DNA of 9,179 nucleotides from JAGORY01 sp964517585 (GTDB lineage Bacteria; Patescibacteriota; Gracilibacteria; Peribacterales; Peribacteraceae). Shown piece by piece: positions 1 through 5,777 of the stretch (the stretch's first letter is position 1; each line of letters begins with the position of its first letter). The notes beneath the pieces were generated by a model, which did not search any database, had not been told where the DNA came from, and saw nothing but the letters and a program-made list of their open reading frames with translations. The translations under genes were made by a program, and so were the position numbers. The stretch is taken from assembly GCA_964517585.1 (NCBI GenBank), contig CAZFCB010000045.1:1-9179 (forward strand), written 5' to 3'.

Positions 1-573
1 AGCATCCCATTCCCTATCAACGAACTCGGACAACCATTGTCGTTGGATCACGTCTGGAACGGATGTATTCAAGGTCGCCCAGTCCTTGATCCTGAAGGAA
101 AACCTCTGAGCTGTGCGAGGTATCACGAAGGATTTGTCTGGGAACATCCGGATCTAAAAATTTCCTTCACGTACAAACCAAATAACGAACCACCACTCCT
201 GCTTCTTCCACCAGGCTACATCGCAACAGTCATTGGCGGATCAAACGAAGCACCACCACCCGCACCACAAGAAGAACCACCAGCACCAATAGAACCTGTA
301 CCAGAACCTGAGGAACCTTTACCAGAAAATGAAACAGACACTCCACCTGACACGACAGATGAAGGATCATCAACGACAGACACCCCAAGCACACCTCCAA
401 AAGACACTCCTCCAGCTACACCAAAAGAAACTGTACCAGAGCCTACCCCACCACCAGCACCAAAACCTACTCCTCCCGCCGAACCACCAAAGCAAGCTTC
501 TCCAGACTCCACCCCTCAGGAGACGTCGCCACAAACTGAATCTGCAGATCCTGCTCCTGCTCCAACGCAATAA
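1..573 (+). CDS. C-terminal part of a secreted-looking protein with a Pro/Thr/Glu-rich tail (5' end outside window)
   Basis: The frame is already open at base 1 and ends at TAA 571-573, giving 190 visible residues; the true start lies upstream of the window, so the TTG at 37 is only an internal Leu codon. Visible residues 1-80 look like the end of a folded domain, with two cysteines, several aromatic residues and a hydrophobic ending (GYIATVIGG, about 72-80). From about residue 84 to the end the chain is low complexity, dominated by Pro, Glu, Thr, Ser, Ala and Gln in PPAP, PEP and TPP-like units, and it finishes in PAPAPTQ. Such tails are usually extended, disordered linkers or wall-spanning segments of exported proteins. 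No LPXTG sorting signal and no C-terminal membrane helix are visible. The TAA lies 23 bases before the next start, so the two genes may be co-transcribed. I do not recognise the family. That it is a real coding region is fairly certain; export is inferred. Confidence 0.7.
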   Translation, partial: SIPFPINELGQPLSLDHVWNGCIQGRPVLDPEGKPLSCARYHEGFVWEHPDLKISFTYKPNNEPPLLLLPPGYIATVIGGSNEAPPPAPQEEPPAPIEPVPEPEEPLPENETDTPPDTTDEGSSTTDTPSTPPKDTPPATPKETVPEPTPPPAPKPTPPAEPPKQASPDSTPQETSPQTESADPAPAPTQ

Positions 574-596
574 TTCTTTCTGCGAACGGAGTAGAG

Positions 597-1394
597 ATGA
601 TGCATGATGATCACGGTGTCGCTATAGTTGCATGTACGTTCTTCGTACCTGTGCATAGCCTCGCCATTGTTATTCCCGCTTTCAACGAGGAAGATCGTCT
701 TCCTATCACACTCGCTTCCATCAAGGCTGCGTGGGACTCAGGTGCTATGCAAGGCCTTGATCTGTCTCAGGTCATTATTGCTGATGATGGCAGCACGGAC
801 GCTACAATAGCATCAGCGAACGCTTTTAAAGACAGGCTGCCGATAGAAATAATCACACTCACAAAAAATACAGGGAAAGGAGCAGCAGTGAGAGCGGGCA
901 TGTCTCGCATCAGATCCGATCTTGTCCTTATGTACGACGCCGACGGAGCAGCTCCCATCACCGAGGTGAATACACTTCTGAAGGCTATCGAGAGCGGAGC
1001 AGATATCGCCATTGGATCGAGAGTCATGAACCGATCAACATCACTCGTCACGATGCGTTGGCATCGGCGCTTCATCGGTCGTGTCTACCATTTTCTCGGT
1101 TCAGCGCTGGTTCCAGGTATTCTGGATACCGCATGTGGCTGTAAATTATTTCGCTCGGACGTTGCACGGAAACTTTTTTCGATGCAGCGTATTGATCGCT
1201 TCGCTTTCGATGTTGAAGTGCTCGCTCTCGCGCTTCGGCATGGATACAACGTTGTCGAAATTCCTCTTGCATGGACTGCGGTTCCGGAATCGAAAGTGCG
1301 GATCGTCCGGGATGGGATAGAAATGCTGTGGTGTCTCATCGTTTTGTATTCAGGCTCTCTACGCCGTCTTTCTCGCAAAGAGTATCGGACATAA
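597..1394 (+). CDS. GT2 family glycosyltransferase, ALG5/DPM1-like (polyprenyl-phosphate sugar synthase type)
   Basis: Probable cytoplasmic glycosyltransferase that moves a sugar from a nucleotide sugar to a lipid-phosphate carrier for later envelope glycosylation. The GT-A/GT2 signatures appear in order: the nucleotide-binding strand IVIPAFNEE (24-32), ADDGSTDAT (62-70), NTGKGAAVRAG (91-101), the DXD-like metal site DAD (114-116), IAIGSRV (138-143), DTACGCKLF (177-185, the ALG5-style DTQCGFKLF motif), FDVEVL (204-209) and a late ESKV segment (231-234). The length of 265 aa suits a soluble single-domain member; the C-terminus has only a weak hydrophobic stretch (243-252) and lacks the C-terminal helices of many bacterial homologues. 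GGAG at 588-591 supports ATG 597 or ATG 600. GTG 651 would remove an unusual 18-residue extension and begin just before the core, and a TATAGT box at 623-628 could serve it, so the start is not settled. The family assignment is strong; the exact sugar and acceptor cannot be read. Confidence 0.88.
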   Translation: MMHDDHGVAIVACTFFVPVHSLAIVIPAFNEEDRLPITLASIKAAWDSGAMQGLDLSQVIIADDGSTDATIASANAFKDRLPIEIITLTKNTGKGAAVRAGMSRIRSDLVLMYDADGAAPITEVNTLLKAIESGADIAIGSRVMNRSTSLVTMRWHRRFIGRVYHFLGSALVPGILDTACGCKLFRSDVARKLFSMQRIDRFAFDVEVLALALRHGYNVVEIPLAWTAVPESKVRIVRDGIEMLWCLIVLYSGSLRRLSRKEYRT

Positions 1395-1422
1395 TAAATA
1401 CCCGTAGTGCAAGTGTGCTCTT

Positions 1423-1451
1423 TTGCAAACACTGAAATGGAGTTCTACACT
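1423..1451 (+). promoter_or_regulatory. Candidate sigma-70-type promoter for the small anchored protein
   Basis: A TTGCAA -35 box (1423-1428) and a TACACT -10 box (1446-1451) are separated by 17 bases. Predicted transcription would begin near 1458, leaving a leader of about 22 bases before ATG 1480. The leader is pyrimidine-rich and has no Shine-Dalgarno site. This is read by eye from consensus matching. Confidence 0.45.
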
Positions 1452-1479
1452 GCATCTGTCCTCTTCACCTTCATTCTTT

Positions 1480-1902
1480 ATGAACAAAAAACTTCTGACA
1501 ATCATTCTTATTGTTGGACTCGCGGCACTCGCATTGACCTTCTACAAGCGAAGCATGACGCTCGCCACAGAATTGAAAAAACTGACAGTCATGAACGAAC
1601 AGCTGCAGACAGGCAATAATCCTGAGAGCATTGCTGAGGCAGCCGCAATTATTGCAAGAGTTCGTAAACATATCGATATTCCAACGGACATTGAGCCAAC
1701 GGTCGCCACAATCGTCGATGTGGAAGCACTGAAGGCAAGTAATGATTTTTATAAGAATGCAAAAAATGGCGATAATCTCATCGTCACGCCGACTCGCGCA
1801 ATTCTCTATGATCCAGACAAAGATGTGATTCTTGACGTCGTTCCGGTACAGCTGCAGGCTCCTAGCCAACAGGAAGCATCGTCATCAGCGATGAAGAAAT
1901 AA
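1480..1902 (+). CDS. Small N-terminally membrane-anchored protein of unknown function
   Basis: A 140-residue protein that begins with MNKKLLTIIL and one hydrophobic helix (about 4-21) followed by Lys/Arg. This fits an uncleaved signal anchor with the rest outside the membrane. Residues 24-43 are polar, charged and helix-prone, possibly a short coiled coil. The body (about 50-123) looks like a compact domain ending in a segment with NGDNLIV, AILYDP and DVILDVVPV, in which alternating hydrophobic residues suggest beta strands; a Ser/Ala/Gln-rich tail follows. Similar short anchor-plus-ILYDP proteins are, as I recall, frequent in Candidate Phyla Radiation genomes, but I cannot name the family. 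ATG 1480 was preferred over TTG 1423 because it places the hydrophobic helix at the N-terminus and because a promoter overlaps the longer version. The gene is followed by a terminator and so is probably transcribed alone or with the glycosyltransferase. Confidence 0.75.
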   Translation: MNKKLLTIILIVGLAALALTFYKRSMTLATELKKLTVMNEQLQTGNNPESIAEAAAIIARVRKHIDIPTDIEPTVATIVDVEALKASNDFYKNAKNGDNLIVTPTRAILYDPDKDVILDVVPVQLQAPSQQEASSSAMKK

Positions 1903-1918
1903 ACTGTGTTGTGTGATC

Positions 1919-1945
1919 AAAAGGCGGCAAAACTGCCGCCTTTTT
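1919..1945 (+). terminator. Strong rho-independent terminator
   Basis: AAAAGGCGGCA (1919-1929) pairs perfectly with TGCCGCCTTTT (1934-1944) around a four-base AAAC loop, giving an 11-bp GC-rich stem that runs into a T tract (1941-1945). It lies 16 bases after the TAA of the small anchored protein and just before the ftsH promoter, so it separates the two transcription units. The A-rich left flank could also let it work on the opposite strand. Confidence 0.9.
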
Positions 1946-1958
1946 CATATCTCACGGA

Positions 1959-1987
1959 TTGTACTCGCACTCATCAGCCTGTAGACT
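1959..1987 (+). promoter_or_regulatory. Candidate ftsH promoter placing the start site next to the ATG
   Basis: TTGTAC (1959-1964) and TAGACT (1982-1987) are separated by 17 bases. The expected transcription start is near 1994, only about three bases before ATG 1997. No Shine-Dalgarno sequence precedes the ATG, so the ftsH mRNA would be leaderless or nearly so. It sits directly after the terminator at 1919-1945, where a new promoter is required. Confidence 0.5.
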
Positions 1988-1996
1988 TCATCGGTC

Positions 1997-3904
1997 ATGG
2001 CTCAACCGGGATTTCTTCCACCGCGCCGTCGTCAGAATCAGGTCTTTTCGGCTCTGCTTCTTATTTTCCTTATTCTGAGCTCTGTCTATTACATGACTGC
2101 TCCAGAACGAAGTGAAGATGAGAAATTGACGAGCGCTCGCCAGGTCGGAATCAGCGAAATCACGCATGGGTACCAAGAACGTGAATTTGAAAGTATTCTC
2201 GTTCGAGGTAGTAATATCTACGCAAAATACCAGTCAGGAAGTTACGTACAGTCTTACAAAGAATTTGGTGACAGTATCACAGCCCTCGCATGGAATGATC
2301 CTGCAAATCCGACGCTCGTTACCATCGACAATATTGAGGTCAAAAATTTCTTCAAAGCGCATCTTGGCGACTTTTTCTTCCTTATTCTTCTTGTTGTCAT
2401 CGGCATGTGGGTTTTCCGTTCGCTTGCTCGGTCACAAAGTACGGCAATGTCCTTTGGCAAATCTCGTGCTCGCATCGCAGATGCGAAAGAGGTAAAGACG
2501 ACATTCAAAGATGTTGCAGGTTGTGATGAAGCGAAGAATGACCTCAAGGAAATTGTCGATTTCCTGAAGTTCCCACGCAAGTACACCGCAATTGGCGCCA
2601 AAATACCGCGCGGTGCGTTGCTTGTAGGAGCGCCAGGAACAGGTAAAACATTACTTGCGCGAGCTGTCGCCGGAGAAGCTGGAGTACCGTTCTTTTCTAT
2701 CTCTGGTTCAGAATTTGTGGAGATGTTTGTGGGTGTTGGTGCGTCACGCGTGCGAGACCTCTTTCTGCGGGCAAAGCGTAATGCGCCATGCATCATCTTT
2801 ATTGATGAAATAGATGCGGTCGGACGACAGCGCGGCGGAGCAGGTTTCGGTGGAGGGCACGATGAACGAGAGCAGACACTGAATCAGATTCTCACAGAGA
2901 TGGACGGATTTGATAAAGACACGAATGTCATTGTGATGGCAGCAACAAACCGTCCTGATGTTCTGGATTCAGCACTGCTGCGTCCTGGACGTTTTGACCG
3001 ACGCGTCTTCATCGACAAGCCTGACCTCGTTGCACGTAAGCAGATTTTAGAAGTTCACGCTCGAAATAAGAAAATGGGGAAGGATTGCGATCTTGAGGTC
3101 GTTGCGAAGCAGACGGTCGGCATGGCAGGTGCGGACTTGGAAAATATCATGAACGAAGCTGCCATTGGCGCTGCTCGTCGCGGCCTGAAAACTGTGCAGC
3201 AAGAAGACCTTGTTGAGGCGGTAGAAAAGGTAACGCTTGGCGCTCAGAAGCGCTCACGGAAGCTATCTGAGAAAGAAAAGAGTATTACTGCGTATCACGA
3301 AGTAGGCCACGCTATCGTCGGTCATCTCTGTCCAGAATCTGATCCGCTTCACAAAATCAGCATCGTCTCACGCGGATTCGCACTCGGTGTCACGTGGTTC
3401 TTGCCAAAGGAAGATCAGTACACAACAACGAAGCAGAAATTTCTCGATGAAATTTGCGGACTTCTCGGTGGTCGTGCAGCTGAAGAAATCGTCTTCAATG
3501 AAATTACGACAGGAGCAAGCAATGACATCGAAAAGGCTTCTGCCATTGCCCGTAACATGGCAACTCGGTACGGCATGGATGAAGAGCTTGGCATCGTTGC
3601 CTACGGTGAGAGGCAGGGATCCGCTTTCCTTGGTGCTGACATTGGAATGTCTAGAAACTACTCCGAGGACATCGCAAAGAAAATTGATGATTTTACGAAG
3701 CGCGTCATTGCTGAACAGTACGTACGTGCGAAAGGTCTCGTGAAGTTGCATCGTCAGAAACTTGATGAACTCGTCACAAAGCTGCTTGAAGTTGAAACTA
3801 TGTCGTTTGAGGAGTTCCTCGAAATTTTTGATGGAACGAAGCCAAAGAAATCTAAGGACGCTAATAAAATCAAAGATCAGAAGAAAGACATGCCCGAGGC
3901 CTAG
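1997..3904 (+). CDS. ftsH: ATP-dependent zinc metalloprotease FtsH
   Basis: Membrane-bound AAA+ protease that extracts and degrades misfolded membrane proteins and selected cytoplasmic regulators as a hexamer. Its 635 aa is the usual family length. The order is: basic N-terminus; transmembrane helix 1 (about 16-33); an extracytoplasmic domain of about 90 residues; transmembrane helix 2 (about 126-143); an AAA+ module with Walker A GAPGTGKT (211-218), pore motif FVG (244-246), Walker B IIFIDEID (266-273) and arginine-finger region RPGRFDR (329-335); and an M41 peptidase with zinc site HEVGH (434-438) and the third ligand Asp510 in TGASNDIEKA. The C-terminus is Lys-rich. Catalytic residues are intact; the common GPPGTGKT and HEAGH appear as GAPGTGKT and HEVGH, both conservative changes. 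The gene stands alone behind its own promoter. The last 35 bases overlap the 3' end of a convergent gene. Confidence 0.98.
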   Translation: MAQPGFLPPRRRQNQVFSALLLIFLILSSVYYMTAPERSEDEKLTSARQVGISEITHGYQEREFESILVRGSNIYAKYQSGSYVQSYKEFGDSITALAWNDPANPTLVTIDNIEVKNFFKAHLGDFFFLILLVVIGMWVFRSLARSQSTAMSFGKSRARIADAKEVKTTFKDVAGCDEAKNDLKEIVDFLKFPRKYTAIGAKIPRGALLVGAPGTGKTLLARAVAGEAGVPFFSISGSEFVEMFVGVGASRVRDLFLRAKRNAPCIIFIDEIDAVGRQRGGAGFGGGHDEREQTLNQILTEMDGFDKDTNVIVMAATNRPDVLDSALLRPGRFDRRVFIDKPDLVARKQILEVHARNKKMGKDCDLEVVAKQTVGMAGADLENIMNEAAIGAARRGLKTVQQEDLVEAVEKVTLGAQKRSRKLSEKEKSITAYHEVGHAIVGHLCPESDPLHKISIVSRGFALGVTWFLPKEDQYTTTKQKFLDEICGLLGGRAAEEIVFNEITTGASNDIEKASAIARNMATRYGMDEELGIVAYGERQGSAFLGADIGMSRNYSEDIAKKIDDFTKRVIAEQYVRAKGLVKLHRQKLDELVTKLLEVETMSFEEFLEIFDGTKPKKSKDANKIKDQKKDMPEA

Positions 3905-4199
3905 TCTCCGTACTTCGTAGCGTTTGCGCTGCGTGGCTATGCTTGGCAATGAGAATAACCTCTTCAAGCTTCCCCCAGACATTTCTTTGAATACTCGTTA
4001 CCCACCGAGTGTCGCTGTCTCCCCAGAGGAGAGTGATTGAGTGTCCTTGGGCTTCTTCAACAATGGCCCATCCTAAAAGTTTTTCGATGTCACGCTGATA
4101 TTGTTGACCGTCTGGAAATGTGAACGTCGTAATTTTTGCATCATCTGTTTCGATGCAGATTGTACGTTTCGCAGGTTCTTGATCGATGAGCTCAGCCAT
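3870..4199 (-). CDS. Hypothetical 109-residue protein convergent with ftsH
   Basis: Reads from ATG 4199 to TGA 3870-3872 on the minus strand. The translation looks protein-like: an N-terminal strand-rich part (residues 13-36, RTICIETDDAKITTFTF), an amphipathic helix (about 36-50), a further strand and helix region (54-90), and a polar tail (91-109). There is no signal peptide, membrane helix or cysteine motif, so it is probably a small cytoplasmic protein. I do not recognise a family. The last 35 bases lie antisense to the ftsH 3' end. No Shine-Dalgarno or clear -10 box precedes ATG 4199, and a probable terminator on the same strand lies just upstream, so its own promoter remains unidentified. 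The in-frame TTG at 4223 is a poorer start because it lies inside that terminator's T tract. Coding is likely but not proven. Confidence 0.55.
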   Translation of the reverse strand: MAELIDQEPAKRTICIETDDAKITTFTFPDGQQYQRDIEKLLGWAIVEEAQGHSITLLWGDSDTRWVTSIQRNVWGKLEEVILIAKHSHAAQTLRSTETRPRACLSSDL

Positions 4200-4217
4200 G
4201 AAAGTGGGGAGTGGAAT

Positions 4218-4253
4218 AAACAAAAACGCCGTACCTTCGAGGGGAAGGTGCGG
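4218..4253 (-). terminator. Probable rho-independent terminator on the minus strand
   Basis: Read on the minus strand, CCGCACCTTC (4253-4244) pairs with GAAGGTACGG (4238-4229) around a CCCTC loop, with one C-A mismatch splitting the stem into 6 and 3 bp. It is followed by CG and then TTTTTGTTT (4226-4218). The position fits termination of a transcript coming from ldcA or from the structured region at 4264-4333. Confidence 0.55.
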
Positions 4254-4263
4254 AGAGGTAGAA

Positions 4264-4333
4264 GTACGCTCTATTACCGCACGACCCTCTGCTCAGAAGA
4301 GCAGGAGGAGGACGAGCAAGAAGAGGAGCGTAC
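4264..4333 (-). ncRNA. Rod-like inverted repeat, possible small RNA or structured 3' UTR of ldcA
   Basis: The outer arms GTACGCTC (4264-4271) and GAGCGTAC (4326-4333) are perfect complements. At the tip CTGCTC (4289-4294) pairs with GAGCAG (4299-4304) around a four-base loop. Between them, on the minus strand, GCTCGTCC can pair with GGTCGTGC apart from two U-U mismatches, flanked by an open internal loop of about 8 and 7 bases. One arm is a strongly pyrimidine-rich stretch on the minus strand. The minus orientation is preferred only because a terminator follows within a few dozen bases. The shape of rod, internal loop and downstream terminator is reminiscent of regulatory RNAs such as 6S, but it is shorter than 6S and no family signature was recognised. 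It could equally be the 3' UTR of the S66 peptidase mRNA. No convincing promoter was found. Confidence 0.3.
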
Positions 4334-4445
4334 GAAGATCACGAGTGAAAGGTACAGGACGTCAATGTGTGATGCAAATTTCGAAAGATAAACAGTTGTT
4401 ATGCCGCTTTCTTCTGCGAAAAAATGACAGTGAGAACAGTATGGA

Positions 4446-4466
4446 TCAACGGTGAGCCTACGTTGA
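4446..4466 (-). other. Small hairpin just after the ldcA stop codon
   Basis: TCAACG (4446-4451) and CGTTGA (4461-4466) form a 6-bp stem with a nine-base loop, four bases past the TGA of the S66 peptidase gene on the minus strand. No T tract follows directly, so it is not a good terminator; it may stabilise the mRNA end. The rest of the intergenic stretch from 4334 to 4445 shows nothing I can name. Confidence 0.3.
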
Positions 4467-4470
4467 GGAT

Positions 4471-5472
4471 TCAGTGTTGCAGAATCGTAAGCATCGGCGT
4501 TGTTCCGGCGTTCATGCGCACAGTTCCTCCAATGGGGAATGTGAAGATGGGATGCGTGTGGCCGAAGTCGACATTTGCAAGAATAGGAAGTTTTTCCAGA
4601 TACGGATTATTCCTGATGATTGCATAAAGCCATTCTTTTGTGACAGGTCCGAATTCTTTATTCACAGCAGTGCTTTGAAATCTGCCGATCACAATGCCAC
4701 GCACGGTACTGAACCACGGCTGCTGCGTCAGTGACGTGAGATCCCGATCACATGTCCGTGGATGCGTTTCGTGGTCGTCCTCGAGAAAGAGAATCGTATT
4801 CTTTGCGATTGGCATGTATTCGGTGCCCTGCAGAAGATTCAGCGTGCACAAGTTGCCACCGATAATTGTTCCTTCTGCCTTCCCCTCATGCACGCTCCAC
4901 CAGCCTTCATTTCTTTTAAATGCCCAGGGCTTCTTTGGATCATAGAATTCATCAGTCCATTCCTCAGCAGCGTGAAGCTCTATCTCGCCTTTTTCCATGA
5001 GTGCAGCCCTGAAGTTGTTATACGTATATTGAATCTTTTCACCGTAACCGAATTGATTAAAGTTTGGTCCGGAATATGTCACAAGTCCTGTTTTCGCATA
5101 GATCGCATTGCCGAGAGCAGTGATGTCTGAGAATCCGCAGAGAATTTTAGGATTTTTCTTGATGAGATCATAATCAAGAAATGGCAGTAACTGGTTACAG
5201 TTCCAGCCACCGCGAATACAGAGAAGCGCTTTGACATGCGGATCGGCGAATGCCGCGTGAAGATCTTCTACTCTGTGTGCGATACTTGTCGATCCAGCGT
5301 TATCAATGTCCCTGAGGTGCTTTGCTTCAGTGACCGTAAGGCCAAGATTGGCACAATTTTGTATTCCTTTGTGCATCAATTCTTCCGAAAACCACGACAT
5401 AGAAGGAAGCGTGCACGATGGAGCGACGATGCGTACCTCGTCGCCGGGCTTTAGTTTTGCAGGGATTGCCAT
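4471..5472 (-). CDS. S66 family serine peptidase (LD-carboxypeptidase / MccF-like)
   Basis: A 333-residue cytoplasmic serine peptidase. The Ser-Glu-His triad is readable: Ser115 in GFSDITAL (113-120), the nucleophile-elbow motif of the family; Glu231 in ILFLEDDHE; and His305 in VDFGHTHP. KLKPGDEVRIVAPS at the N-terminus and IRGGWNCNQLLP (86-97) are also typical. LdcA members remove the terminal D-Ala from L,D-linked peptidoglycan tetrapeptides during recycling; MccF members cleave processed microcin C-type aminoacyl-adenylates. The segment with GWW, EGTIIGGNLCTLNLLQGTEYMP-like spacing (about 190-221) and the longer Ser-Glu interval lean towards the MccF-like branch, but substrate cannot be decided. 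ATG 5472 was chosen over an upstream in-frame ATG at 5577 because the protein then starts directly with the conserved domain and a TACAAT box lies six bases ahead. The stop is TGA. No Shine-Dalgarno is present. Confidence 0.88.
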   Translation of the reverse strand: MAIPAKLKPGDEVRIVAPSCTLPSMSWFSEELMHKGIQNCANLGLTVTEAKHLRDIDNAGSTSIAHRVEDLHAAFADPHVKALLCIRGGWNCNQLLPFLDYDLIKKNPKILCGFSDITALGNAIYAKTGLVTYSGPNFNQFGYGEKIQYTYNNFRAALMEKGEIELHAAEEWTDEFYDPKKPWAFKRNEGWWSVHEGKAEGTIIGGNLCTLNLLQGTEYMPIAKNTILFLEDDHETHPRTCDRDLTSLTQQPWFSTVRGIVIGRFQSTAVNKEFGPVTKEWLYAIIRNNPYLEKLPILANVDFGHTHPIFTFPIGGTVRMNAGTTPMLTILQH

Positions 5473-5478
5473 GCTGGC

Positions 5479-5484
5479 ATTGTA
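5479..5484 (-). promoter_or_regulatory. Candidate -10 box for the S66 peptidase gene, predicting a leaderless mRNA
   Basis: TACAAT on the minus strand (5 of 6 consensus bases) ends six bases before ATG 5472. The expected +1 is therefore the A of the ATG itself. No good -35 hexamer is present at 16-18 bases upstream. Confidence 0.45.
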
Positions 5485-5601
5485 GAGAGGTGCGATTCGC
5501 GCGTCTCTACTTCTTTGTCTTTTCTTATTTTCTGCGTAACTGCTTGAGTTTGTTGTCTCGATAGAGGGTATGTACATGTATATCGTTGGCTTTCGTTCGC
5601 C

Positions 5602-5641
5602 GTCATGGTTCGAGACGCCCTGAGGGGCTCCTCACCATGAC
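5602..5641. repeat. REP-like palindrome, copy 1
   Basis: GTCATGGT (5602-5609) pairs with ACCATGAC (5634-5641). Inside, GAG (5612-5614) pairs with CTC (5631-5633) and GCCC (5617-5620) with GGGC (5625-5628), leaving a TGAG tetraloop and small bulges. This makes a 40-base, 15-bp imperfect hairpin between the S66 gene start and the dockerin gene end. The pattern (CATGGT, TTCGAGACG, GGCTCCTCA, CCATGA) resembles palindromic intergenic repeats I recall from proteobacterial genomes; this resemblance is from memory and unchecked. It has no T tract and is not a typical terminator. Confidence 0.65.
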
Positions 5642-5685
5642 ATCTAAAAACTTTGCTTCTCTGTACGACAGTTGAAAAAAATTCT

Positions 5686-5722
5686 GTCACGGTGAGGAGC
5701 CACGCAGGGCAGAGCCGCGTGG
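5686..5722. repeat. REP-like palindrome, copy 2, inverted relative to copy 1
   Basis: GTCACGGTGAGGAGCC (5686-5701) matches the reverse complement of 5626-5641 at 15 of 16 bases. The similarity continues through a CAGGGC block, giving about 22 of 25 matching bases to copy 1 read on the other strand. Beyond that the copy diverges and forms its own hairpin, CCACGC (5700-5705) with GCGTGG (5717-5722). The two copies are separated by 44 AT-rich bases. Together they make a long inverted repeat. The remainder of the 5473-5777 gap contains only a minor inverted repeat (5730-5749) and no credible gene. Confidence 0.6.
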
Positions 5723-5729
5723 AAAGATT

Positions 5730-5749
5730 TTCTACATTCGGCCGTAGAA
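5730..5749 (-). other. Weak hairpin downstream of the dockerin gene
   Basis: TTCTAC (5730-5735) and GTAGAA (5744-5749) pair around an eight-base loop, 28 bases past the TGA of the dockerin gene on the minus strand. A mixed A/T stretch follows in that direction rather than a clean T tract, so a terminator role is only possible. Confidence 0.25.
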
Positions 5750-5777
5750 CGGAGCGTCGGGTCTTTAGACAGGATCA

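Noticed and set aside
216..512. Minus-strand Gly/Ser/Val-rich open frame
   Set aside because: It is the reverse complement of the proline-rich tail; proline codons (CCN) read as Gly (GGN) on the other strand, so it is a composition artefact.
623..628. TATAGT box as a promoter for a GT2 start at GTG 651
   Set aside because: The box is a good -10 match but no -35 or extended -10 is present, and the GGAG before ATG 597/600 gives a competing start; left as a note in the gene entry.
2254..2796. 180-codon minus-strand frame inside ftsH
   Set aside because: Shadow of a strongly conserved gene in which every ftsH motif is intact.
3917..3932. Hairpin GTAGCG/CGCTGC just after the ftsH stop as a terminator
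   Set aside because: The stem is only 6 bp with a G-U pair and no T tract follows on the plus strand.
4101..4455. Two overlapping plus-strand small frames (4101-4391 and 4186-4455)
   Set aside because: Their Arg/Lys/Glu-rich translations come from a purine-rich inverted repeat; they have no start signals and cross the terminator and the opposite gene start.
5451..5690. Minus-strand 79-codon frame in the gap between the S66 and dockerin genes
   Set aside because: It runs through the palindromic repeat and the S66 promoter, and its translation is not protein-like.
5761..5770. Short palindrome GTCTTTAGAC next to the dockerin gene stop
   Set aside because: A 4-bp stem with a two-base loop is expected by chance and is not a terminator.
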